Notes under the pieces: model-generated | Database searches by the model: none | What the model was told of the DNA's origin: nothing | Seen by the model: the letters and a program-made list of their open reading frames with translations, nothing else | Shown here: positions 1 to 6,333 of the stretch, one piece after another | How positions within the stretch are numbered: the first letter of the stretch is position 1 | Layout: every line of letters starts with the position of its first letter | NCBI GenBank assembly: GCA_003551945.1 | Contig: PUNZ01000117.1 | Span: forward strand, 1 to 14,329 | Source of the DNA: Halovenus sp. | GTDB taxonomy: Archaea; Halobacteriota; Halobacteria; Halobacteriales; Haloarculaceae | Length of the DNA: 14,329 nucleotides | Direction of reading: 5' to 3' | Made by a program: the position numbers and the translations under genes

Positions 1-929
1 AGATGGAACAGGATGAATCGGTCCTCGTTCTTGGCGAGGATGTCGGTGAAAACGGCGGTGTATTCCGCGCCACGCAAGGGCTCATTGACGAGTTCGGCGA
101 AGACCGCGTTATCGATACGCCACTTGCCGAATCGGGTATCGTCGGCACATCCATCGGGATGGCCGCATACGGCCTTCGGCCGGTTCCTGAGATTCAGTTT
201 ATGGGGTTCATCTATCCCGCGTTCGACCAGATTGTCAGTCACGCTGCCCGGTTGCGCTCACGGAGCGACGGCCGGTTTACCTGTCCAATGGTGGTTCGCG
301 CCCCTTACGGCGGTGGTATCCGCGCACCGGAACACCACTCTGAGTCCAGTGAGGCGTTTTTCGTCCACCAACCAGGGCTGAAAGTAGTTGTCCCATCAAC
401 TCCGTACGATACGAAAGGACTGCTGACAGCAGCCATTCGAGACCCTGATCCGGTCATTTTCCTCGAACCGAAGCTCATCTACCGAGCCTTCCGGGGAGAA
501 GTTCCTGAAGAGAGCTACGAAGTACCGCTTGGCGAGGCGGCAGTCCGCCGTGAAGGAAGCGACGTCTCGCTATTCACCTGGGGGGCAATGACCCGGCCGA
601 CTATCGAAGCCGCAGAGAATATGGAAGCGGAAGGAATCGAGTGTGAAGTTATCGACCTTCGGACCCTGTCACCGCTGGATGACGATGCTATCATCGAATC
701 GTTCAAAAAGACCGGGCGGGCGGTTGTCGTCCATGAGGCTCCCAAAACAGGCGGGCTTGCAGGCGAGATTACCGCGACGATTCAGGAGGAGGTATTGCTC
801 TATCAGGAAGCGCCAATCAAGCGCGTGACTGGCTTTGACGTGCCGTTCCCGCTTCATGCACTGGAGGATTATTATCTTCCTGAGGCGGCGCGAATTGAGG
901 ATGCCATCCGCGAAACTGTGGAGTTCTAA
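1..929 (+). CDS. pdhB: 2-oxoacid dehydrogenase E1 beta subunit, 5'-truncated by window
   Basis: Beta subunit of the thiamine-diphosphate E1 component of a pyruvate/branched-chain 2-oxoacid dehydrogenase complex; with E1 alpha it decarboxylates a 2-oxo acid and passes the acyl group to E2 lipoate. The visible 308 residues carry E1-beta hallmarks: LGEDVGENGGVF near the start, DTPLAESGIVGTSIGMA, FIYPAFDQIVSHAARLR, APEHHSES, HQPGLKVVVPSTPYDTKGLL and the C-terminal transketolase domain ending in RIEDAIRETVEF. The Met at base 3 is almost certainly internal: family members normally have about 20 more N-terminal residues, and the frame is open to base 1. The gene stops at 927-929, two bases before pdhC, so the two are co-transcribed and probably translationally coupled. 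E1 alpha (pdhA) would be expected just upstream, outside the window. The true substrate cannot be read from sequence, because haloarchaea oxidise pyruvate mainly through ferredoxin oxidoreductase. Confidence 0.95.
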   Translation, partial: MEQDESVLVLGEDVGENGGVFRATQGLIDEFGEDRVIDTPLAESGIVGTSIGMAAYGLRPVPEIQFMGFIYPAFDQIVSHAARLRSRSDGRFTCPMVVRAPYGGGIRAPEHHSESSEAFFVHQPGLKVVVPSTPYDTKGLLTAAIRDPDPVIFLEPKLIYRAFRGEVPEESYEVPLGEAAVRREGSDVSLFTWGAMTRPTIEAAENMEAEGIECEVIDLRTLSPLDDDAIIESFKKTGRAVVVHEAPKTGGLAGEITATIQEEVLLYQEAPIKRVTGFDVPFPLHALEDYYLPEAARIEDAIRETVEF

Positions 930-931
930 CC

Positions 932-2407
932 ATGGTATTTGAATTCGAACTTCCGGACGTGGGCGAAGGAGTGGCGGAGGGAGAAATCGTCGCCTGGCAC
1001 GTCGAAGTGGGCGACCGCGTCGAGGAGGACCAGGTCCTCGCAGAGGTCGAGACGGACAAGGCCGTTGTCGACCTCCCGTCACCGGTTGATGGTGTCATTC
1101 TGGAACTCCATGCCGAGGAAGGTGAAATCGTGGCCGTTGACAGCGTCGTCGTAACAATTGATGTGGATGGTGAGGAAGGGGCAGCCGAGGAGGAACCCTC
1201 GGAAGAAGCCGAATCACCTGTAGAAGCGGAGCAAACGCCAGCAACAGACGAGGCAGACCCAACCAGCGTTCCCGAAGGCCGGGTGTTTGCGCCACCGAAC
1301 GTCAGGCGACTTGCCCGCGAACTTGGCGTTGACATCGGCACTGTTGAGGGAACCGGGCCGAGCGGTCGGATTACCGAGGATGATGTCAGGGCTGCTGATG
1401 CGGGTGATGAGTCTGCTGTTGTCGAACAGCGTGAGGAAGACCCTGCAGACGACACAGCGGAGACGACGACCCCATCATCCATAGGCACCTCACAACCTGC
1501 TGAGTCGGCGGAGCGCGACCGGACGCTTGCCGCACCAGCAACCCGCCGCGTTGCCAAAGAAGAAGGTATCGACCTCAACGCGGTTCCGACAGAAAAGACG
1601 CGTAACGGCGAGGCGTTTGTCGAGGAAGCGGACATTCACGCCTACGCGGAGGCCCAGCAGGCGGCACAGAAAGCCGATGCGACAGGGGCTGATAAAGCGG
1701 ATGAGACTGCCCGCATCACAACCGAACCCTACCGCGGGGTTCGGCGGACAATCGGCCAGCGGATGGAACAATCCGTCTACACCGCACCGCATGCAACGCA
1801 CCACGATACGGCCGAGGTTTCCGCGCTTGTTGATGCACGAACGGAACTCAAAGGCCGTGCTGAGGCCGCGGATGTCAGCCTCACCTACATGCCGTTCGTG
1901 ATGAAGGCCATCGTTGCCGGCCTCAAGGAGTATCCCGTGTTGAACACGGAACTCGACGAGGAAAACGAAGAGATTCTGTACAAACACTACTACGACATCG
2001 GAATCGCAGTCGCCACCGATGCCGGGCTGATGGTTCCTGTCGTCGAAAACGTCGATGAGAAAGGGTTGCTTGAACTGGCCGCGGAGACGAACGACCTTGC
2101 GACGCGAGCGCGCGAACGAAAACTCAGCCCTGACGAACTGCAGGGGAGTACGTTCACCATCACCAACTTCGGTGCAATCGGCGGCGAGTACGCCAAGCCG
2201 GTCATCAACTACCCTGAGACGGCAATCCTTGGCCTTGGCGCAATCGAAGAGCGACCGGTCGCCGTTGACGGGGAGGTGGTTGCCAGACCGACGCTGCCGC
2301 TCTCGCTGTCGATTGACCACCGCGTTATCGACGGAGCGGAGGCCGCACAGTTCTGTAATACAGTTATCGAGTATCTCGAAAACCCCATGCTGTTACTGCT
2401 TGAATGA
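932..2407 (+). CDS. pdhC: Dihydrolipoamide acyltransferase (E2) with lipoyl domain and two subunit-binding domains
   Basis: The E2 core protein carries the acyl group on lipoate from E1 to CoA. Domains in 491 residues: N-terminal lipoyl domain (about 1-78) with lipoylation site K43 in VETDKAVVDLP; acidic Glu/Ala/Pro linker (79-116); peripheral subunit-binding domain 119-155 with GTGPSGRIT at the expected place; Asp/Glu/Thr-rich linker (156-197); a second, diverged subunit-binding domain about 199-240; Ala/Asp linker; and the catalytic acyltransferase domain 264-491. The active-site motif DHRVIDG gives catalytic H463 with D467. A weak GGAG lies 8 nt before the ATG, inside the end of pdhB. The gene is the middle one of the pdhB-pdhC-lpdA operon. 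Whether the acyl group is acetyl, branched-chain or another is not visible. The tandem binding domains are the unusual part and are discussed as a finding. Confidence 0.96.
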   Translation: MVFEFELPDVGEGVAEGEIVAWHVEVGDRVEEDQVLAEVETDKAVVDLPSPVDGVILELHAEEGEIVAVDSVVVTIDVDGEEGAAEEEPSEEAESPVEAEQTPATDEADPTSVPEGRVFAPPNVRRLARELGVDIGTVEGTGPSGRITEDDVRAADAGDESAVVEQREEDPADDTAETTTPSSIGTSQPAESAERDRTLAAPATRRVAKEEGIDLNAVPTEKTRNGEAFVEEADIHAYAEAQQAAQKADATGADKADETARITTEPYRGVRRTIGQRMEQSVYTAPHATHHDTAEVSALVDARTELKGRAEAADVSLTYMPFVMKAIVAGLKEYPVLNTELDEENEEILYKHYYDIGIAVATDAGLMVPVVENVDEKGLLELAAETNDLATRARERKLSPDELQGSTFTITNFGAIGGEYAKPVINYPETAILGLGAIEERPVAVDGEVVARPTLPLSLSIDHRVIDGAEAAQFCNTVIEYLENPMLLLLE

Positions 2408-2413
2408 GCGAGT

Positions 2414-2503
2414 ATGATTGACGATTCACAGACGTTACGACGGAAACGAGCGGGCGGACAGAACGATAGAACAGCGACTGGAGCCATCGGAGGTGCCCAC
2501 TGA
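2414..2503 (+). CDS. Possible 29-codon small ORF between pdhC and lpdA
   Basis: The ATG at 2414 lies six bases after the pdhC stop and opens a 29-codon frame (MIDDSQTLRRKRAGG...GAIGGAH). Its TGA at 2501-2503 overlaps the lpdA ATG by one base (TGATG). That geometry is typical of translational coupling, and the ORF fills almost all of the 95-bp gap. Against it, codon choice (AGA, TTA, CGA, several GGA) does not look strongly like the neighbours, the peptide is basic unlike most haloarchaeal proteins, and no domain is recognisable. It could be a real small protein, a leader whose translation carries ribosomes to lpdA, or chance. Function unknown. Confidence 0.3.
   Translation: MIDDSQTLRRKRAGGQNDRTATGAIGGAH
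2489..2495 (+). promoter_or_regulatory. Shine-Dalgarno site of lpdA
   Basis: GGAGGTG sits 7 nt before the ATG at 2503. It is an unusually good ribosome-binding site for this window, where most genes look leaderless. It supports the chosen lpdA start and its translation as an internal operon gene. Confidence 0.7.
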
Positions 2504-3918
2504 TGGTCGTCGGCGATGTCACCACCGGGACGGACGTACTGGTTATTGGTGGCGGCCCAGGTGGATACGTTGCAGCAATTCGTGCTGGACAACTCGACCT
2601 CGATGTGACGGTCGTCGAGATGGATTCGTATGGTGGAACCTGTCTGAACCATGGCTGTATTCCTTCGAAGGCACTAATCTCCGCAACCGATATCGCTCAT
2701 CGGGCACGCGAGGCTGAGCGGATGGGGATTTTTGCCGACCCAGCGGTCGACATGCAGGGGATGGTTACCTGGAAAGACAGGCTTGTGACACGACTCACGA
2801 AAGGTGTCGAATCGCTCTGTGAGGGCGCAGGCGCGACCGTTCTCACCGGTCGCGCCGAGTTTGCCGACGAAAATACGGCTCGCGTCGTGCAGGCCGGTGA
2901 GGGACAAGGCGCTGAATCAATCTCTTTTGAGCATGCGGTAATTGCCACCGGAAGCCGTCCAATCGAGATTCCGAACTTCGAGTTCGACGGAGAGTATATT
3001 CTCTCCTCGCGCGATGCGCTTGCGCTGGATGCTGTGCCGGAACAGTTGGTCGTCGTCGGTGCGGGCTACATCGGAATGGAGCTGGCGACGGTTTTCCAGA
3101 AGCTTGGCAGTGATGTGACTGTCCTCGAACAACTGGACGATGCGCTTCCGACTTACGAGGATGACGTAACAGATGTCGTCGTTGACCGAGCGGAGGACCT
3201 TGGGATTTCTTTCGAGTTCGCGACGGCAGCAACTGATTGGGAAGAGACCGATGATGGACTGGTTGTCCACACCGAAACGGAGGATGGAGAGGAAGATTCC
3301 TTCGAGGGAACAAAATGTCTGGTTGCCGTTGGTCGCCAGCCGGTGACGGATACCCTCAATCTTGAAGCCGTGAATATCGACGTTGACGACCGTGGATTCA
3401 TCGACACTGACGGGCAGGGACGAACGTCGCTTGAGCACGTCTTTGCGGTCGGCGATGTTGCCGGGGAGCCGATGCTGGCTCACACGGCATTCGCTGAAGG
3501 TGAGGTCGCCGCTGAATCGATCGCTGGCGAACCAGCGGCACTCGACCATCAGGCAATTCCAGCGGCTGTGTTTACCGACCCAGAAATCGGGACCGTAGGG
3601 ATGACTGAAGCCGAAGCAGCGGGGGCTGGCTTCGACCCCGTTGTTGGGCAGATGCCGATGCGTGCCTCGGGTCGCGCGCTCTCGCTCAACGAACGCGAAG
3701 GCTTTGTTCGGGTCGTTGCTGACAAAGAAACTGAGTTCATCCTCGGCGCACAGGCAGTCGCCCCGGAAGCCTCAGAACTCATCGCCGAACTCGCGCTTGC
3801 TGTCGAAATGGGGGCAACACTCGAAGATGTCGCTTCGACGATTCATATCCACCCGACGCTCTCGGAGGCAGTACACGAAGCCGTCAAAGGGGCTCGTGGC
3901 GAGAGCATCCACTACTGA
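2503..3918 (+). CDS. lpdA: Dihydrolipoamide dehydrogenase (E3)
   Basis: FAD flavoprotein that reoxidises E2 dihydrolipoamide with NAD+. The 471 residues have the normal family length and layout: FAD Rossmann motif GGGPGG at 16-21; redox-active disulfide C47/C52 in GGTCLNHGCIPSK; ATG motif at 148-150; NAD-binding GAGYIG at 186-191; second FAD motif VFAVGDVAG; and a C-terminal dimerisation domain with catalytic H450 and E455 in HIHPTLSEAVHEAV. The start is set by a strong Shine-Dalgarno sequence and by the family N-terminus leading into the Rossmann fold. It is the last gene of the operon; its stop lies 15 bp from the stop of the convergent hisH. Confidence 0.97.
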   Translation: MVVGDVTTGTDVLVIGGGPGGYVAAIRAGQLDLDVTVVEMDSYGGTCLNHGCIPSKALISATDIAHRAREAERMGIFADPAVDMQGMVTWKDRLVTRLTKGVESLCEGAGATVLTGRAEFADENTARVVQAGEGQGAESISFEHAVIATGSRPIEIPNFEFDGEYILSSRDALALDAVPEQLVVVGAGYIGMELATVFQKLGSDVTVLEQLDDALPTYEDDVTDVVVDRAEDLGISFEFATAATDWEETDDGLVVHTETEDGEEDSFEGTKCLVAVGRQPVTDTLNLEAVNIDVDDRGFIDTDGQGRTSLEHVFAVGDVAGEPMLAHTAFAEGEVAAESIAGEPAALDHQAIPAAVFTDPEIGTVGMTEAEAAGAGFDPVVGQMPMRASGRALSLNEREGFVRVVADKETEFILGAQAVAPEASELIAELALAVEMGATLEDVASTIHIHPTLSEAVHEAVKGARGESIHY

Positions 3919-3933
3919 GCAGCAGTTTTCTCT

Positions 3934-4581
3934 TCACTCGGTACAGAGGTCAACGTAATTGCGCAAAATCCGGAGCCCGACCTCACCTGATTTTTCGGGG
4001 TGGAACTGTGTCCCAAAGACGTTTCCACGTTCGTTAGCGATAATGCTGGGAAAGTCAAGACCGTAGTCGGTGGTTGCAACTACTGCGTTCTCGTCATCTG
4101 GTTGGGCATAATAGGAATGGACGAAGTACGCATACTCGCCATCGACACCCTCGACAATCGGGTGTTCTCGCTGGACGGACAGTTCGTTCCACCCCATCTG
4201 TGGTACCTTTACTGAGTCAGGAAACCGGAGGTTTGTCCCCGGAATCAAATCGAGTCCCTCAGCACTTCCCTCGCCAGCGTGTTCTGCTTCCTCGCTCTCG
4301 GAAAGCAACATCTGCATGCCAAGACAGATACCGAAAAACGGTTTGCCTGTGTCTGCCTGTTCGAGCAACGCATCGCGGAACGGGCCGGCGTTTTCCATGC
4401 CCTCGCTGAACGCCCCGACGCCGGGCAGGACAATACCATCGGCGGTGTCGAACTCTGCTGGCTCGCTCGTGAGGGTGACCGCTGCACCGGCGCGTTCGAG
4501 TCCTCGGGTAACGCTTCGGAGGTTCCCAAGGCCGTAATCGACGACCGCAATATCGGCTGTCGTCTGTCGTGTCGCACTCAT
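3934..4581 (-). CDS. hisH: Imidazole glycerol phosphate synthase, glutamine amidotransferase subunit
   Basis: HisH hydrolyses glutamine and channels ammonia to HisF, which makes imidazole glycerol phosphate and AICAR in histidine biosynthesis. The 215-residue class-I amidotransferase shows VVDYGLGNLRSV at the N-terminus, the glycine-rich LPGVGAF oxyanion segment, the nucleophile C86 in GICLGMQ, and H194/E196 in QFHPEKSG, plus family motifs VPQMGWNEL and YFVHSYYA. The frame is open to an upstream ATG at 4626 (15 more residues). I prefer the ATG at 4581 because the conserved domain begins about ten residues later and the extra segment has no family character. No other his gene is nearby, as is usual in haloarchaea where his genes are scattered. 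It is divergent from the DUF2797 gene and convergent with lpdA. Confidence 0.95.
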   Translation of the reverse strand: MSATRQTTADIAVVDYGLGNLRSVTRGLERAGAAVTLTSEPAEFDTADGIVLPGVGAFSEGMENAGPFRDALLEQADTGKPFFGICLGMQMLLSESEEAEHAGEGSAEGLDLIPGTNLRFPDSVKVPQMGWNELSVQREHPIVEGVDGEYAYFVHSYYAQPDDENAVVATTDYGLDFPSIIANERGNVFGTQFHPEKSGEVGLRILRNYVDLCTE

Positions 4582-4671
4582 AACTGCGCCTATGCCACCG
4601 TTGGCTAAGTGCGTTCGCATGTCCACAGTATGTGCCGACCGGCAAAACAGTCCTAAGGGTTCCGTCGTCGC

Positions 4672-4687
4672 AAAGCGCTAGCGCTTT
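4672..4687. promoter_or_regulatory. Perfect 16-bp palindrome in the hisH/DUF2797 divergent spacer
   Basis: AAAGCGCTAGCGCTTT is an uninterrupted palindrome located 26 bp before the preferred GTG start of the DUF2797 gene, the distance at which its TATA/BRE region would lie. This position suggests an operator for a dimeric regulator. No regulator is identified, and chance is possible. Confidence 0.35.
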
Positions 4688-4712
4688 TGTCCAGTCCTGC
4701 ATAGTCGCTCCC

Positions 4713-5477
4713 GTGCAGATTGTCGGCTACGAAACGGCACCAGTCGGAGAGGAGGATTCGCCAGCGTTGCTGCTTGCTGAGGATGGGAAACTGACGAGGA
4801 CACCACTCACTGCTGGAACGGAACTTGAATACAGCCTTGGGGACCGTCGCTGTGCGGGGACTACCGAGGACGGGGCGCATTTCCCTTGCAGTAACGAGAA
4901 GGCACCCTACTGCGAACAGCACACCAGTAGATGGGCGTGTGCGCGCTGTACCGGCGATTGTTCGATGCCGCTTGAGACGTGTCACGAAGAACACGCGATT
5001 TACTTGGCGGCGTTCGCACCAGACATCTTCAAAGTGGGCGTCACGCGTTCGTGGCGGCTCGAAACCCGCCTCCGGGAACAGGGTGCCGACCGTGCGGCAC
5101 ATCTCCGAACCGTTGCAAACGGCCGTGTTGCCCGACAAATTGAGGCTGAAATCGCCACTACTGTCGGCGACCGTGTTCGCGTTCCGACGAAAATTCAGGG
5201 CCTCCACAAATCAGTTGACTCGACGGCCTGGGAACAGTTGTGTGCCGACTACGAGCCAATCGAGCAGTTCTCGTTTGAGTATGGGTTCTCGCTTTCCGAG
5301 CGCCCGATCGCTGAAACCATCGCCAGCGGAACGGTTCGAGGAATACAGGGGCGCGTGCTCGTTCTCGACCGAGCGGGAAGCACGTATGCTGTCAACCTTC
5401 GCGATTTGGTTGGGTATGAGGTGACCGAGGGCGGGACTGACAGGGCGCTGCAGTCGAGTTTTGCGGCATTTGAATGA
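4713..5477 (+). CDS. DUF2797 family protein with Cys-rich segment and GIY-YIG-like region
   Basis: This is an archaeal/bacterial family of unknown function. I take the GTG at 4713 as start (254 residues, VQIVGYETAPVG...), because haloarchaeal members usually begin QIVGY and the frame to the ATG at 4632 adds 27 residues that run through the divergent promoter spacer. Residues about 46-95 are Cys/His rich (DRRCAGT, FPCSN, YCEQH, WACARCTGDC, TCHEEH), suggesting one or two metal sites. The next segment, HAIYLAAF followed by FKVGVTR and RLETRLREQGA, resembles the GIY-YIG nuclease fold core (GIY-like, YIG-like, then a conserved Arg). The C-terminal third is a beta-rich domain. A role in nucleic-acid handling is inference only. 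It is divergent from hisH, and the perfect palindrome lies just upstream. Confidence 0.8.
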   Translation: MQIVGYETAPVGEEDSPALLLAEDGKLTRTPLTAGTELEYSLGDRRCAGTTEDGAHFPCSNEKAPYCEQHTSRWACARCTGDCSMPLETCHEEHAIYLAAFAPDIFKVGVTRSWRLETRLREQGADRAAHLRTVANGRVARQIEAEIATTVGDRVRVPTKIQGLHKSVDSTAWEQLCADYEPIEQFSFEYGFSLSERPIAETIASGTVRGIQGRVLVLDRAGSTYAVNLRDLVGYEVTEGGTDRALQSSFAAFE

Positions 5478-5554
5478 TGACCTTCTCACCCATTCCGTTG
5501 TAGGTATCAGCAACCGTCCAAACACTCAAGAATCGGCTCAACTAATAAACTGAT

Positions 5555-5800
5555 ATGGCTACCATTGAGATTGAGGAGGGTATTTATGAAGCCTGACAAA
5601 TCCCTGAGAAGGAACGCTCTCAGACGATGAAACAGGAGTTGGCCATCTCGCTGTATGCACGGGACATTCTTTCTTTCGGGAAAGCACGTTCTCTTGCAGA
5701 ACTCTCTACACGAGAGTTTCAGGAACTTCTTCGAGAGCGCGAAATTCCCCGGCATTATACCGAGACGGAACTTGCTGGGGATCTCGAATATGCAAGATAA
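5555..5800 (+). pseudogene. UPF0175-family antitoxin with in-frame TGA
   Basis: Read through, this is an 81-codon UPF0175 protein: MATIEIEEGIYEA, then TGA (5594-5596, codon 14), then QIPEKERSQTMKQELAISLY and the family core LSFGKARSLAELSTREFQELL...HYTETELAGDLEYAR, ending in TAA at 5798. UPF0175 proteins are small DNA-binding antitoxins found in front of DUF3368 toxins, as here. No frameshift or indel is visible, only the nonsense codon. An ATG at 5627 (codon 25) is in frame after the stop and could give a 57-residue protein lacking the N-terminal strand that UPF0175 antitoxins probably need for dimerisation and DNA binding. The 3' end overlaps the toxin start by 11 bp. The region is visibly more AT-rich than its neighbours, fitting an acquired module in decay. 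Confidence 0.8.
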
Positions 5801-6281
5801 CGAACTCGTTATTTCCGACACTTCCCCGCTTTTGAACCTCGCACTCATTGACCAGCTTTCACTGCTCACATCTCAGTTTTCGGGTATTACGGTTCCAGCC
5901 CAAGTCTGGCAAGAATTAGCTTGAGGTGAATCTGGTTTGGATGCGCTTCAGGAATTTCGTGCTGGTGAATTTCTGACCGTGGTGGACGTGGAGGAGTCGA
6001 ATTTGTTTACGGAAATATTTCAACACCTGGATTATGGTGAAACTGCAGCAATCTGTTATGCCATCGAACGGGATGCTGACCTCCTTCTGTTGGATGAATG
6101 AGCTGGTCGGCAGGTTGCCCGTCGCCATGATGTGGACGTAACAGGAGTTATCGGAATCTTGCTCCGTGGAGCTAACGATGGCCATGTTTATCTTAAGCAT
6201 GAACTTGATGCGCTTCGTGAGGTGGGCTTTTGGCTCTCGGATGAGCTTTACGAGAAAATTTTGTCGGAAGGAAATCGCTAA
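5790..6281 (+). pseudogene. DUF3368 PIN-like toxin with two in-frame TGA codons
   Basis: The frame from ATG 5790 to TAA 6279-6281 is 163 codons, the normal length for this family, and carries its motifs throughout: ELVISDTSPLLNLALI (PIN acid D10), VPAQVWQEL (E42), LDYGETAAICYA, DADLLLLDE and AGRQVARRHDV, GVIGILLRGA, and FWLSDELYEKIL at the end. DUF3368 proteins are PIN-clan RNases paired with UPF0175 antitoxins. Two TGA codons interrupt it at 5922-5924 (codon 45) and 6099-6101 (codon 104). The second falls where the family has Arg in a D-E-R-x-G-R motif, so a CGA-to-TGA transition explains it. The first also sits where a CGA Arg is plausible. The 44-residue product before the first stop lacks most of the active site, so no functional toxin is expected without readthrough. 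Confidence 0.85.
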
Positions 6282-6333
6282 TACGGTGGTTTTGATTGTG
6301 TATAGAGATTTCCAACCGGTTTTCCAGTGATTG

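Noticed and set aside
817..1635. 272-codon minus-strand open frame across pdhB/pdhC
   Set aside because: Ser/Thr-rich translation without any family motif, antisense to the clearly coding E2 gene. It is an open frame produced by the codon bias of the real gene.
1490..2320. 276-codon minus-strand open frame within pdhC
   Set aside because: Lies opposite the E2 catalytic domain; basic, Cys- and Arg-rich and unlike haloarchaeal proteins.
2917..3549. 210-codon minus-strand open frame within lpdA
   Set aside because: Antisense to well-conserved E3 sequence, with no recognisable domain or promoter.
5555..6281. TGA as selenocysteine or reassigned sense codon
   Set aside because: Haloarchaea are not known to use selenocysteine, the positions are not Cys/Sec sites, and several other genes in the window (pdhC, lpdA, hisH) end in TGA, so a general reassignment is excluded.
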